Below are positions 34,800 through 44,890 of a stretch of 64,000 nt of DNA, piece after piece. Made by a program: the position numbers and the translations under genes. Where the stretch lies: positions 744,001-808,000 of the forward strand of contig NZ_CP048409.1 in NCBI RefSeq assembly GCF_010448835.1, in the 5' to 3' direction. The notes under the pieces were generated by a model. It saw only the letters and a program-made list of their open reading frames with translations. It ran no database searches and was not told where the DNA came from. This DNA comes from Draconibacterium halophilum. Its GTDB lineage: Bacteria > Bacteroidota > Bacteroidia > Bacteroidales > Prolixibacteraceae. Position 1 is the stretch's first letter; every line of letters begins with the position of its first letter.

Positions 34800-37166
34800 A
34801 TGAAACCCATATATGCAATTTTATTGCTATTTATTTCATGTACGTTCGCTTGGGCAGAAGGACCTGACGACGACAAAAAAAACAATACCGATGCTATGCT
34901 TTTTGGCGATGTAAAATCGGGCGAAGAACATATTCCGTTTGCAACGGTAACCATTAAAGGAACTACCATTGGTACGGCAGCCGATGCAACCGGGCATTTT
35001 AAAATGGCGCACTTGCCGCTTGGAAAACAGGTGGTTGTAATATCGGCAATTGGCTACCAAACAATTGAAAAGCAAGTGCAGATGGAAGCCAAAAAAAGTG
35101 TTACCATTCTGGCCGAACTCGAACCGGACAATATTGGTATTGAACAAGTTGTTGTTTCTGCCGATCGGAATGCAAAAAGCCGAAAAGAAACGCCAACAAT
35201 TGTAAACAGTATAAATCCGAAATTATTCGATCGCGTTCAGAGTGTTACATTAAGCGAAGGTTTGAATTTCTCGCCCGGATTGCGCATGGAGAACAACTGC
35301 CAGAACTGTGGTTTTTCGCAGGTGCGAATGAACGGACTGGAAGGGCCGTATTCTCAAATTCTAATTAACTCGCGCCCCGTTTTTAGTGGGCTGGCGGGTG
35401 TTTATGGCCTCGAGTTGATTCCCGCAAATATGATCGAGCGGGTGGAGGTAATTCGTGGTGGCGGATCGTCGATGTACGGAAGTAATGCCATTGCCGGAAC
35501 CATTAACCTGATTACAAAAGACCCAGTAACTAATAGTTTTGAAACCTCAACAAACAATAGTTTTGTTGGAGCCGGAAGCAATTACGATGCCGCCAGCGAT
35601 TACAACATAAACATTAATGGCTCGTTTGTAACCGACGATTATAAAACAGGAATGAGCATTTTTGGATTCCACCGAAAACGCGACCCTTTTGATGCCAATG
35701 GCGATGGGTTTTCGGAGTTGGCAAGCATCAATAATACCACAATTGGAGCACGTTTTTATCAGCGTGTAGCGAGCCGTGGAAAAATTACGGTCGATTATTT
35801 TAATATAAATGAAGACCGCCGCGGAGGAAATAAATTCGAGCTCCCATTGCATGAGTCTGATATTTCCGAAAGTGTTGAGCACCAGATAAACTCGGGAGCT
35901 GTAAATTTTGATTTGTTGCTTCGCGAAAGTGATAAATTCTCCGCATTTGTTTCTATGCAGGGAGTTGACCGCGATTCGTATTACGGCGCTGAGCAAGATC
36001 CTTCGGCCTATGGGCACACTGAGGATTTAACTTATGCGGCAGGTTTGCAATATATCCGAAACATCGACTACCTGCTGTTTTCTCCGGCAACACTTACTTC
36101 CGGAATTGAAACAAATGGCAGTTCGCTGAAAGATGAAAAACTTGGTTATTACGATGCTGCGGATGATATTCATTATGGGAATACACAAATTGCCGACCAG
36201 GGAATGACTACTTATGGCGCTTTTCTGCAATCGGAGTGGAAAACCGAAAAAGTGGTTTTTAGTGCCGGTTTACGCTACGATCATTACAACATTGAGGAAA
36301 AAATTGAAAACAGCGACGATGTGAGTGGCAATGTATTAAGTCCGCGGGTGAGTTTGCTGTATAATATTGCCGAACACTTACAGTTTAGAAGTAGTTTTGG
36401 CCGTGGATTTAGGGCACCGCAGATTTTTGACGAAGATCTTCACATTGAAACCTCTGGATCGAGAAAGGTCCTTCACGAGAACGATCCGGATTTGAAACAG
36501 GAATCATCAAACAGTTTTACGACATCGCTTGATTATTCCAATCATTTTGGCGATTGGCAATACCAGTTGTTGGTTGAAGGATTTTATACCCAGTTAATCG
36601 ACCCGTTTGCAAATGAATATGGTACGCCCGACGAAAACGGAACAGTAGTTTATACCCGTGTAAATGCCGAAGACGGTGCCCGCGTGCAGGGAATTAATAT
36701 GGAGTTCAACGCTTCTCCATCGCAAAAATTTCAGCTGCAGTCGGGATTTACTGTTCAGAAAAGTGAGTTTGAAGCGCCGCAGGAATTTGGCGAAAAACGC
36801 TTTTTCAGAACGCCAAATACTTACGGATATTTGAGTGCAAATATTAGTCCAACACCCGTATTTGATATTGCACTAACCGGCAACTACACGGGTAAAATGC
36901 TGGTGCCGTATTTCGGGCCTGAAATAGCAAATCCTGAAACCGGCGAATTACGGGAAAGCGATTCGTTTTTTGATACAGGGGTGAAACTCTGTTATCATTT
37001 TCGCTTGTCAGATCAGATGAAAGTGGAGTTGAGCGGTGGTGTAAAAAATATCTTTAACAGCTACCAGGAGGATTTTGATTATGGAATTGATCGCGATCCT
37101 TCGTATGTGTATGGGCCGCTTTCTCCACGCACAATCTATTTCGGAATTAAGATCGGAACATTATAG
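34800..37166 (+). CDS. TonB-dependent receptor with CarboxypepD-reg domain and CxxC plug motif
   Basis: This 788-residue protein has a signal peptide (MKPIYAILLLFISCTFAWA). A carboxypeptidase-regulatory-like domain spans about 30-105 (FATVTIKGTTIGTAADATGHF). The plug runs to about 240 and includes Cys167 and Cys170 in NCQNCGFSQVRMNGL, then VIRGGGSSMYGSNAIAGTIN, the BtuB/FepA-type plug end. The barrel ends LSPRTIYFGIKIGTL. The cysteine pair in the plug is shared with the convergent paralogue and suggests a metal or metal complex as substrate, together with the His-rich neighbour (inference). Confidence 0.93.
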   Translation: MKPIYAILLLFISCTFAWAEGPDDDKKNNTDAMLFGDVKSGEEHIPFATVTIKGTTIGTAADATGHFKMAHLPLGKQVVVISAIGYQTIEKQVQMEAKKSVTILAELEPDNIGIEQVVVSADRNAKSRKETPTIVNSINPKLFDRVQSVTLSEGLNFSPGLRMENNCQNCGFSQVRMNGLEGPYSQILINSRPVFSGLAGVYGLELIPANMIERVEVIRGGGSSMYGSNAIAGTINLITKDPVTNSFETSTNNSFVGAGSNYDAASDYNININGSFVTDDYKTGMSIFGFHRKRDPFDANGDGFSELASINNTTIGARFYQRVASRGKITVDYFNINEDRRGGNKFELPLHESDISESVEHQINSGAVNFDLLLRESDKFSAFVSMQGVDRDSYYGAEQDPSAYGHTEDLTYAAGLQYIRNIDYLLFSPATLTSGIETNGSSLKDEKLGYYDAADDIHYGNTQIADQGMTTYGAFLQSEWKTEKVVFSAGLRYDHYNIEEKIENSDDVSGNVLSPRVSLLYNIAEHLQFRSSFGRGFRAPQIFDEDLHIETSGSRKVLHENDPDLKQESSNSFTTSLDYSNHFGDWQYQLLVEGFYTQLIDPFANEYGTPDENGTVVYTRVNAEDGARVQGINMEFNASPSQKFQLQSGFTVQKSEFEAPQEFGEKRFFRTPNTYGYLSANISPTPVFDIALTGNYTGKMLVPYFGPEIANPETGELRESDSFFDTGVKLCYHFRLSDQMKVELSGGVKNIFNSYQEDFDYGIDRDPSYVYGPLSPRTIYFGIKIGTL

Positions 37167-37191
37167 CAGATGATTGAACAATAGAAGTAGT

Positions 37192-37227
37192 AAGGCTGTC
37201 CGGCGAATAAATAGGGCAGCCTTTTTT
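37192..37227. terminator. Bidirectional terminator between convergent TonB receptors
   Basis: AAGGCTG (37192-37198) pairs with CAGCCTT (37217-37223), and the T run continues to 37227. It sits between the two convergent receptor genes. Confidence 0.8.
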
Positions 37228-37234
37228 ATGTATT

Positions 37235-39568
37235 TTAGTTAAATAGTTTAACACCAAAGAAAACTGACCGGGGTTTTGCCGGACCGTAAACATAGCCACT
37301 ATCGCGGTTTTTACCTTTGTCGAAATCATCCTGGTAATTATCGAAAAGGTTACTCACTCCACCAAATAATTCAATTGATGAGTCGATCCTGTTTAACTTG
37401 AAAGTATAACCAACTTTTATATTGGTTTCCATAAACGTTGGCGAATCAAAAAGAACATCCTGGTCGATTGTTCCCACATCTCCGGCCAAACCGTAATGAG
37501 GCACCAGCATTGTTCCAGTGTAAACACCTGAAAGGGAGGCGCTGAATCTGTTTGTTGGAGTCCAGGTGAGTGTGTAGTAGCCATACGTTTCCGGGGTGCG
37601 CAAGTACTTTTTCTCACCCGGCAATTCTTCCGACCATGCAATGGCATTGTCATACTCGCTGCTCTGAACAGTTATTCCACCTTCAATCTGTAGTTTTCGG
37701 TCAAAGTTTGCACGCGCTTCTAAAGTAGCTCCGTAAACCTGGCTTTTTCCGCCGTTGCGTTTTTCCATCAATGAATTTCCGGCATCATCAGTTCCAACTT
37801 CTTCCAGAATGAAAGCATCTTTAAGCTGGGTATAAAAACCTTCCAACGTAAATCCTATAATGTGTTTTTCGGTGGGTTTATCCCAGTTTAACGAGGCACT
37901 TAAACTTTGCGAATGTTCTTCTTCCAGATCGTCGGTCAGTTCAATGGTTTGAATTCCTCCACCGGCAAAAGCAATGTGCATATCGGCATCAAAGGCTTGC
38001 GGAGCACGAAATCCGGTTGACCACGACAGGCGCAATTGGGTATACGAATCGGGTTTCAGCAGCAGTGAAATCCGCGGATTCAAAATCAGTTTGTCAACAA
38101 AATTGTGTTTATCGGCACGCACTCCGGCCAGCAAAGTTGTTTTCTGGGTAATCGACCAGTCGCTTTGAATAAAAGCACCAAAGTTTTTCGTTTGTTGATC
38201 GATCAAATAATCGTAAGCTGTAATTTCATCAAAAACATCGTCGTAAATAAACTCGGTACCAAAGGTTAATATGTTGGTTCCGGCTCCCACAAAATCGTTA
38301 ATGGCGTGGTTTAACTGTGCACCAATCTGGTAGGTGGAATTTTTAGAATCGCCGTATGGAGGATCGTTATTGTAGTCCTGAAGTTCTTGTCCGCCATCGG
38401 GCGCAATTCCCGTAAAATGATCGCGTTGTGTGTACTGTCCGGCAGAATAAACAACAAAACTGGTGCGCATTGTTGGGCTGTAAGTGTAATCAATTCCGCC
38501 CATTAGTACATTGTGCGTTCGTTCTTCCGATTGTTTGGCCTGATAAGCCGCCCCGTCAACCATTTCGCCACCGTAGCGGTACTCGTATGTGCTTGAGAAA
38601 CTGGCTTCAATTTTCTGGTCTTCATCAATCTGAAAGAAAGAATTAATGCCAAACGAGTTATTTTTTATTTCCGGCAATTCCGAGAAATTATCGCCGTTGG
38701 CATCAAAAGCATCGCGGTCCCGGTGAAAAGCATACATCGACATTCCGGCATTGCGCTTTTGTGATAAAGCGGTTAGTGTAGCACTTACGTTGTAGTCGAG
38801 AGCGTCGCTTCCAATAATTGAATTGTTCGAGGTAACTTGGTACGAATTTCGTTGCGGCAACTTGGTAATAATATTTACCGTTCCGCCAATGGCACTCGAT
38901 CCGTAAAGTGCAGATGCTCCTCCACGAACAACTTCAATACGTTCCACCATTTCAGTTGGTAATTGTTCCAGCCCATACAATCCGGTTAGTGGGCTAAAAA
39001 CAGAACGACCGTTAATTAATATCTGGCTGTAGGCGCCGCCCAAGCCATTCATCCGTAACTGGGTGTAATTACAGGTTTGGCAGTCGGTTTCCATGCGTAA
39101 TCCGGGTTGAAAACTCAACGATTCAGAAATGGTTTGTGCCGCTACTTTTTCTATTGTTTTTGCATCCAGCACATTCACAATCACAGCACTTTCTGTTTGC
39201 CGTTTAAATGTTTTGGTGCCGGTAATCACCACTTCGTCCATGTGAATTACGTCTTCTTCCAGGTCAAATTTAACCTCAACCGTTTCGCCGGCTTTTAAAA
39301 CTACTTGTTTTTTGCTTTCCTTGTAACCAATCATTTTGGCAACAATGGTAAACTCTCCAACCGGAAGGTCAACCATCATGTAGTGCCCGGTAACATCGGT
39401 GGTGGTTCCGTAGTTGGTTCCATCAAGGTAAATGTTCACAAATGGAATATGTTTGCCTTCTGATACAACGTGCCCGATAATTACGGCATCGGAATGTTCG
39501 TCCTGGGCAAAAAGTTGAGGTGAAATCAAAATTAAAATCAGAGTAAGAGATAATATCGTTTTAATCAT
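37235..39568 (-). CDS. TonB-dependent receptor, convergent paralogue, with CxxC plug motif
   Basis: This is a 777-residue protein, read from ATG at 39568. The layout is the same as the 34800 gene: signal peptide ending LFAQ, a carboxypeptidase-regulatory-like domain (FVNIYLDGTNYGTTTDVTGHY), and a plug with Cys163 and Cys166 in DCQTCNYTQLRMNGLGG followed by VVRGGASALYGSSAIGGTVN. The barrel ends PRSVFFGVKLFN. The two receptors align over their whole length, so they arose by duplication and then sit tail to tail. Substrate choice may differ. Neither has a SusD partner. Confidence 0.93.
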   Translation of the reverse strand: MIKTILSLTLILILISPQLFAQDEHSDAVIIGHVVSEGKHIPFVNIYLDGTNYGTTTDVTGHYMMVDLPVGEFTIVAKMIGYKESKKQVVLKAGETVEVKFDLEEDVIHMDEVVITGTKTFKRQTESAVIVNVLDAKTIEKVAAQTISESLSFQPGLRMETDCQTCNYTQLRMNGLGGAYSQILINGRSVFSPLTGLYGLEQLPTEMVERIEVVRGGASALYGSSAIGGTVNIITKLPQRNSYQVTSNNSIIGSDALDYNVSATLTALSQKRNAGMSMYAFHRDRDAFDANGDNFSELPEIKNNSFGINSFFQIDEDQKIEASFSSTYEYRYGGEMVDGAAYQAKQSEERTHNVLMGGIDYTYSPTMRTSFVVYSAGQYTQRDHFTGIAPDGGQELQDYNNDPPYGDSKNSTYQIGAQLNHAINDFVGAGTNILTFGTEFIYDDVFDEITAYDYLIDQQTKNFGAFIQSDWSITQKTTLLAGVRADKHNFVDKLILNPRISLLLKPDSYTQLRLSWSTGFRAPQAFDADMHIAFAGGGIQTIELTDDLEEEHSQSLSASLNWDKPTEKHIIGFTLEGFYTQLKDAFILEEVGTDDAGNSLMEKRNGGKSQVYGATLEARANFDRKLQIEGGITVQSSEYDNAIAWSEELPGEKKYLRTPETYGYYTLTWTPTNRFSASLSGVYTGTMLVPHYGLAGDVGTIDQDVLFDSPTFMETNIKVGYTFKLNRIDSSIELFGGVSNLFDNYQDDFDKGKNRDSGYVYGPAKPRSVFFGVKLFN

Positions 39569-39758
39569 TATAATCAATCTTTAGACTTTCTAAACAAAAA
39601 AAATACGATCGTGTTCGCGTTACTATCCAATCTCAACAAATTTTTATGAGAACCCTTAAAATTCAATAAAAGACATTGATTTATTGCACGAATTTGCCAC
39701 CGGATAAAAGATTACTATTTTTGTTTCGTTTAACGGCAGAACTAAAAATTTAAAGTTA

Positions 39759-40661
39759 ATGAGTAGCCAGATTGATTCGATGCAGAAAGATTCGAAAGAC
39801 AAGAGAAACAATATAATTGTTATTGTTCTTGCTGTGGTATTGGCAGTTGTGTTGGTGTTGTTCTTTTTGCAACGACGCGATCACAAAGTGATGGTTGACG
39901 AAATAAAGGCCGAAAAGGACTCCATTCAGTTTCAATTAACCGAAATTGCTTCCAGTTATGATTCGTTAGAAACAGAAAACGATACCATAAGTGAGCAGCT
40001 TTTTATGGCGCAGGCTAAGGTAAAAGACCTTTTGATAGAAGTGGAGCAAACAAAAAAAGTGAGCTATTCTAAAATATCGAACTACCAACAGCAAGTAACT
40101 ACTTTACGCGGTATTATGCGTGATTTTGTGGTTCAGATCGATTCGCTGAATCGCCGCAACGAGCAGCTGATGGACGAAAACCGCGAGGTAAAACAACAAT
40201 ACAAGCAAGTTGAACAACAAAACGAACAACTGAGCAAAGAGAAACAACAGTTGCAGCAAAACCTAAAACGTGCAGCTATGCTTGAGACGCGCCAGTTGGT
40301 GGCAGAGCCGTTAAATACCCGTAGTAAGGAGACAAAGTTTGCTCGACGTACGGCAAAAGTTCGCATTTATTTTGTATTGGGACAGAATACGACTGCCGAT
40401 CGTGGTCCTAAAAAAATATATGTACGAATTATGCGCCCTGATCAGCTGTTAATGGTGAAATCGGAAAACGATGTATTTCAGTTTGAAGATTTGAAAATAC
40501 AATACTCTGCCATGCGCGAGGTGGTTTACGAAGGTCAGGATTTGCCCGTGGCCATTTTCTGGGACAATACCAACGAGCCCGAAATGATGCCGGGAACCTA
40601 CACCATCAATTTGTTTGCCGATGGAAATGAAATTGGCGAAACAACATTTGAGATTCAGTAA
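39759..40661 (+). CDS. Membrane-anchored coiled-coil protein, unknown function
   Basis: This 300-residue protein has a single membrane segment (about 20-42) near the N-terminus, with a short charged cytoplasmic tail. A long coiled coil follows (about 45-180, Gln- and Glu-rich, EQQNEQLSKEKQQLQQ). The C-terminal domain (about 200-300) is beta-rich: KVRIYFVLGQNTTADRGPKK, then TYTINLFADGNEIGETTFEI. The pattern resembles tethers or envelope-division scaffolds of Bacteroidota, but I do not recognise it by name. Confidence 0.75.
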   Translation: MSSQIDSMQKDSKDKRNNIIVIVLAVVLAVVLVLFFLQRRDHKVMVDEIKAEKDSIQFQLTEIASSYDSLETENDTISEQLFMAQAKVKDLLIEVEQTKKVSYSKISNYQQQVTTLRGIMRDFVVQIDSLNRRNEQLMDENREVKQQYKQVEQQNEQLSKEKQQLQQNLKRAAMLETRQLVAEPLNTRSKETKFARRTAKVRIYFVLGQNTTADRGPKKIYVRIMRPDQLLMVKSENDVFQFEDLKIQYSAMREVVYEGQDLPVAIFWDNTNEPEMMPGTYTINLFADGNEIGETTFEIQ

Positions 40662-40756
40662 ATTGTCAGACTTTACTTTTCGTACGACCAGCGTGACCAG
40701 ACTTTCCTTTAAACATCAAACCTGTCAGTGATACATTAACTGTAGAGATTCATTTT

Positions 40757-41536
40757 ATGGCAACATTTCTATTCGATAAAATAATATTCGGGCCGGTAAA
40801 AAGTCGAAGATTGGGCGTTTCGCTGGGGATAAATTTATTGCCCACCAAAACCAAAGTTTGTTCATTCAATTGTATTTACTGCGAGTGTGGATTTACGCCC
40901 GGAGAATACGAGGAAAAAGTAACTTTCCCATCGCGTGCGGATGTGCGAATGCGACTGGAGGTGAAATTGCATGAAATGGTTGCTGCCAACGAACTGCCCG
41001 ATGTAATTACTTTTGCTGGCAACGGCGAGCCGACATTGCACCCCGAGTTTGCAGGAATTATCGACGACACCATTGCCTTACGCGATGAAATCACGCCCAA
41101 CGCCCGAATTGCTGTATTGTCGAATGCAACAATGATTCACCGCAAATCGGTTTTTGAGGCCTTACTGAAAATAAAAGACAACATTCAGAAACTTGACTCG
41201 GCTTTTGAAGAAACGGTAAAGTTATTGGATTGCCCAAAAGGAAATTTTAACCTTGCCAATACCATCGAACAGCTGATTGCTTTTAATGGCAAGGTAATTA
41301 TTCAAACCATGTTTGTGAGGGGAAGCTACAAAGGCAAAACCATTGACAATACTACTAAAGAAGAGATTTCGACATGGATTGAATTGCTGAAAAAGATAAA
41401 ACCTTTGCAGGTAATGATTTATACGATTGCCCGCGATACCCCAATTGATACTTTGGAAAAAATACCGCTTGACGAATTAAATGCCATAGCCGAAAGGGTG
41501 CGCAAAGAAGGTTTTGATGTGCAGGTTTCGGGATAA
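40757..41536 (+). CDS. Radical SAM protein
   Basis: This 259-residue protein has the [4Fe-4S]-binding motif CxxxCxxC in CSFNCIYCECG (about residues 35-42). The preceding phrase FGPVKSRRLGVSLGINLLP and the later TFAGNGEPTLHPEF are typical of a radical SAM subgroup related to wyosine-synthesis TYW1-like enzymes that Bacteroidota carry without a known product. It has no extra Fe-S domain. The substrate is unknown. A dispersed palindrome lies in the downstream spacer. Confidence 0.9.
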   Translation: MATFLFDKIIFGPVKSRRLGVSLGINLLPTKTKVCSFNCIYCECGFTPGEYEEKVTFPSRADVRMRLEVKLHEMVAANELPDVITFAGNGEPTLHPEFAGIIDDTIALRDEITPNARIAVLSNATMIHRKSVFEALLKIKDNIQKLDSAFEETVKLLDCPKGNFNLANTIEQLIAFNGKVIIQTMFVRGSYKGKTIDNTTKEEISTWIELLKKIKPLQVMIYTIARDTPIDTLEKIPLDELNAIAERVRKEGFDVQVSG

Positions 41537-41611
41537 CCTGTAGAGATTGCTTCAGCCTTTTATAAAGGCTAATAACAGGCTAAATATGTGTTAATCAAGA
41601 AATATATCTAG

Positions 41612-41692
41612 CTGTCATTTCGACGAAGAATGAGGAGAAAACTCTTAAAGTTAGGAACAGATTTCTCAGTCGTTCCTCCATCGAAATGACAA
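41612..41692. repeat. Dispersed intergenic palindromic repeat (REP-like), copy 2
   Basis: The left arm TGTCATTTCGACGAAGAATG and the right arm ending CCTCCATCGAAATGACA are inverted, with GAGGA/TCCTC inside. It matches the type at 1357-1441 closely in the first ten bases (TGTCATTTCGA). It lies between the radical SAM and DUF2147 genes, which are convergent. Confidence 0.75.
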
Positions 41693-41702
41693 CAATATTG
41701 AT

Positions 41703-42146
41703 TTAAAGTGTTGTTCTGTACCACTCCGAGCTGCGCCCCAGCATTCTAATTCCGGCAACAAAACCTTTAAGTTTCAAAACATCTTCACTTTCCAACCAGC
41801 TGTAACAATCGTAGGTTTTTCCCGATTTGGGGTCGTAAATAGAACCGTTTATCCATTCTTCTTCTTTTGCATCGTACTCAAAACCACTCAGAATCTGTAC
41901 TCCTACTATAGAGCGATCGCGTAGTGCCGGATCAGGATTTTCAACATCTTTTGGAGGGGCTCCGTTGTTGTATTTCTCCGGATTTACATAGACAATGGTG
42001 CCAATGTATTTTCCATCTTGTTTTTCAACTTCAATTTTAGATGTTTTTTCATCGTTCCACCACACGCCAACAATTTTATCGGCTTCCTGTGCCTTACCTG
42101 CCAGCGCATACATTCCAAGTAAAAAAAGAATTACCAACTTCTTCAT
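41703..42146 (-). CDS. DUF2147-family exported protein
   Basis: This 147-residue protein has a signal peptide (MKKLVILFLLGMYALAGKAQ). The body matches DUF2147: IVGVWWNDEKTSKIEVEK, DGKYIGTIVYVNPE and WINGSIYDPKSGKTYDCYSW. The fold is lipocalin-like, and the family is found with unknown ligands in many periplasms. An in-frame extension of 20 residues with no signal character is rejected. Confidence 0.9.
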   Translation of the reverse strand: MKKLVILFLLGMYALAGKAQEADKIVGVWWNDEKTSKIEVEKQDGKYIGTIVYVNPEKYNNGAPPKDVENPDPALRDRSIVGVQILSGFEYDAKEEEWINGSIYDPKSGKTYDCYSWLESEDVLKLKGFVAGIRMLGRSSEWYRTTL

Positions 42147-42515
42147 AATGTCTGATTTTGAATTAATATTCAGGATTAAATATAAATAATTACGTGAGTA
42201 ATTCATTTGTTTCGGGCAATTTAAAATTCTCTTTACGAAAGTTTTGGTTTTATAGCTGTATGGTTGCAGTTTCCATTTCTCTCCGCTGAGAGGGTAGTTC
42301 TGTTCTTTAATGTCTGGCTACGGAAAACAAAATTACACTTAAACACCAATTCTTCCGATCAGTTTCCACCATAAAAAAACGATAGGAGTTCCCGATTTGA
42401 TTTACCGGTATAATTGGAATAATTAAATGATTAGAGCGATTTATGGTAAATCTGTTTTTCTGATAAACTAATTCAATAGGGTTGGTGTTTTAAATGAAAA
42501 AGTGAGCATAATATT
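42147..42515. other. 369-bp intergenic region
   Basis: No gene is seen. The stretch is A+T-rich, with a small hairpin CTCTC-CGCT-GAGAG (about 42279-42292). It holds the promoters of two divergent genes. I found no clear operator or riboswitch. Confidence 0.5.
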
Positions 42516-43391
42516 ATGAACGATAAATCACCAGCACCAATTTATGTGGTATCAGGCGGAACGGGTATTGCCGGTAATAACCTGGTTCAGGCCTTATTAA
42601 TTCAGTACCCTGAAAATAAAATTCATGTTGAGATAATAGGAAGAGTGACCACCGAAGATGAGGTTTTCGATATAATCATGAAAGCCAAAGCCGATAAAGG
42701 ATTGATTGCTCATACAATGGTTAATCCTGAATTGCGCCGCAAAATTAATGAGTTGGGAAAAGAATTCCATGTTCGTGTTATTGATTTGATGGGCAAATTA
42801 GCCAATTATTTAGATGATACACTAGATGTAGAGCCGATGGTACACCCGGGATTATACCGCGAAATTAATCATCAGTATTTTGATCGGATCGACTCCATTG
42901 AATTTACCCTATCGCACGACGATGGTATGAGTCCCGAACGACTGCGCAATGCCGAAATTATTTTAACCGGTGTTTCGCGGGCGGGAAAAACGCCGCTTAG
43001 CGTTTACCTGGCCATGTACGGTTGGAAAGTGGCAAATGTACCGCTGGTACCCGGCGTTCAGCCTCCCGATGAGCTCTTTCAGATTGATCCTGAACGGGTG
43101 TTCGGTTTGTATATTGGAGCCAGCCAGTTAATTGCGCACCGGCAAAAAAGAATATCGAGCTGGGAAAATCACCGCGCCGAATCGTATGTCGATCAGCGTG
43201 CCGTGCGCGAAGAGATCAGAAAAGCAATGTTTGTTTTCGATCGGGGAGGATTTACAGTTATTAATGTTTCAAATAAACCCATTGAAAGTACAGCCAACGA
43301 AATTCTATCTTTAATGTCGAAACGTTTCTCCTACCGCGGACGAAAGTTAGAGTCGCCATACCATGGAAAAGAAGGACAAGAACAGGAATAA
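42516..43391 (+). CDS. ppsR: Pyruvate, water dikinase regulatory protein (PSRP family kinase/pyrophosphorylase)
   Basis: This is a 291-residue protein. The family P-loop GVSRAGKTPLSVYLA occurs near residue 150, preceded by VVSGGTGIAGNN near the start. The downstream phrase NVPLVPGVQPPDELF is characteristic. These enzymes phosphorylate and dephosphorylate phosphoenolpyruvate synthase or pyruvate phosphate dikinase in response to ADP, switching gluconeogenesis on and off. The target enzyme is not in the window. Confidence 0.92.
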   Translation: MNDKSPAPIYVVSGGTGIAGNNLVQALLIQYPENKIHVEIIGRVTTEDEVFDIIMKAKADKGLIAHTMVNPELRRKINELGKEFHVRVIDLMGKLANYLDDTLDVEPMVHPGLYREINHQYFDRIDSIEFTLSHDDGMSPERLRNAEIILTGVSRAGKTPLSVYLAMYGWKVANVPLVPGVQPPDELFQIDPERVFGLYIGASQLIAHRQKRISSWENHRAESYVDQRAVREEIRKAMFVFDRGGFTVINVSNKPIESTANEILSLMSKRFSYRGRKLESPYHGKEGQEQE

Positions 43392-43426
43392 ATATCAGAT
43401 GATCTCCTTTCTTCAGAGTCATATGT

Positions 43427-43462
43427 AACCGTATTTTTCGAACTCAAAACGACGGTTTTTTT
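43427..43462 (+). terminator. Terminator after the ppsR-like gene
   Basis: AACCGT (43427-43432) pairs with ACGGTT (43452-43457), and a T run follows. The loop is 19 nt, so it is a moderate prediction. Confidence 0.5.
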
Positions 43463-43606
43463 ATTTTAATGTGTCAAATGTTTATAACGGCCAATATAGT
43501 TGTTTACTATGGGTCATAAATAAATTTGTATGTCAATCATTAAACAAAGTGCGAAAGTCTTTGTAACTTAATGCGCAAGAACTTGATTGTAAATTCAAAA
43601 AAAACC

Positions 43607-44851
43607 ATGATAAGACTAACAAAATTCAGTTTAGTTTTCCTGTTATTTCTGACTGGCAGCGTTTACGGGCAAGATGAATTGTTAACCATTCAGCAGGCTG
43701 TAGAACATGCTATTGGCAATAACACTGAGCTAAATCAGATGCGGGCGCGTTTAGTTCAGAAAGAAAACGAGTGGAGAACCAACACCGGAATTTCAGCTCC
43801 CGAAATCAGCTATTTTAAAGAAGGTATTAGCGATGATCCAACAGCACCGTTTGCCGAAAAACGTGTGGCCATTACGCAGGAAGTAGACTTCCCTTTAACA
43901 TCGGTTTATCGCGTAAAAGCGTTGAAGCAGGAAGTTGAAGCGCAACAAAATGTTATTGTTGCTAAAGAAAAGGAGATCAGCTCGCAGGTTAAAAGTAAAT
44001 ACATTGAAGTAGTTTATGCGCTTTATCTGCAACGTTCGCGCGAGAACCAGTTAAATCTTGCACAAGATCTGTACAACGCAGTTTATACTAAGTATGAAAC
44101 GGGCTTGGGAAACGGCATCGATTTGGTGAATGCCGAAATTCAGCTCGATGAAGCCCGTAATGATCTCGATCAGAGTGAGTGGATTTTACACCAGGCACGA
44201 TACGGCCTTTTTAACGTGATTGGCCTACCCATTGAAGAGCAAAAGTACAGTATTGCATTTGCCGACACCTTGTTTGCTACCGACATCGATATTTCGCAGA
44301 TTCAGGCGCTGGCCGTTCAGGAAGAACAGCCGGCTTACCGGGCATCGATGAATATGCTCAATGCTTCCGACTTTTTTTTGAAAGAAGCCAAAAGCAATAT
44401 CCTCCCCGATATTCGATTTAGTTTATATAAACAAGATTATGGAACCGGCTACGATTTTAATGGATTTGAAATTGGGCTGAGTATTCCGATTTGGTATCCC
44501 TTCGATCAGAAAGGAAAAATACAAATGGCCACTGCCCGAAAAGAAGAGCTGCTTTGGAGCCAAAAGGAAATTCAGTTAACTATGAAAAAAGAAATTGAAT
44601 ATGCCTGGCACAATTATTCGGTGAGCCGGTCGATCGTTAACCGCTATCACGATTCGATGAAAGAACGTTCATCGAGACTACAGAGCATGTCCTTAAGAGC
44701 CTACCAACTCGGAGAAATTGACCTCCTTGAACTTTTAAATGCGCAACAAATCTATCTAAAAAGCGAGCAGCGTTATTTAACTGCTCTACGCGATTATTAT
44801 ATGCAACTGGCTGCATTAGAGCAGTATCTTGATAAGGAATTAATTTATTAG
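43607..44851 (+). CDS. TolC-family outer-membrane channel of a metal efflux pump
   Basis: This 414-residue protein has a signal peptide (MIRLTKFSLVFLLFLTGSVYGQ) from ATG at 43607; 12 upstream residues are rejected. Two repeated outer-membrane efflux halves show long heptad helices (AQDLYNAVYTKYETGLGNGIDLVNAE and a second copy with SRLQSMSLRAYQLGEID). It is the outer-membrane part of a tripartite pump, with the adaptor and RND pump genes following in the same direction. Confidence 0.92.
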   Translation: MIRLTKFSLVFLLFLTGSVYGQDELLTIQQAVEHAIGNNTELNQMRARLVQKENEWRTNTGISAPEISYFKEGISDDPTAPFAEKRVAITQEVDFPLTSVYRVKALKQEVEAQQNVIVAKEKEISSQVKSKYIEVVYALYLQRSRENQLNLAQDLYNAVYTKYETGLGNGIDLVNAEIQLDEARNDLDQSEWILHQARYGLFNVIGLPIEEQKYSIAFADTLFATDIDISQIQALAVQEEQPAYRASMNMLNASDFFLKEAKSNILPDIRFSLYKQDYGTGYDFNGFEIGLSIPIWYPFDQKGKIQMATARKEELLWSQKEIQLTMKKEIEYAWHNYSVSRSIVNRYHDSMKERSSRLQSMSLRAYQLGEIDLLELLNAQQIYLKSEQRYLTALRDYYMQLAALEQYLDKELIY

Positions 44852-44890
44852 AACTACCAATAGAAACCACTAAAAATAGGATTATGAAAA

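Noticed and set aside
42270..42340. TPP riboswitch (CTGAGA phrase)
   Set aside because: Only the short CTGAGA phrase is present; the paired conserved parts are missing and no thiamine gene follows.
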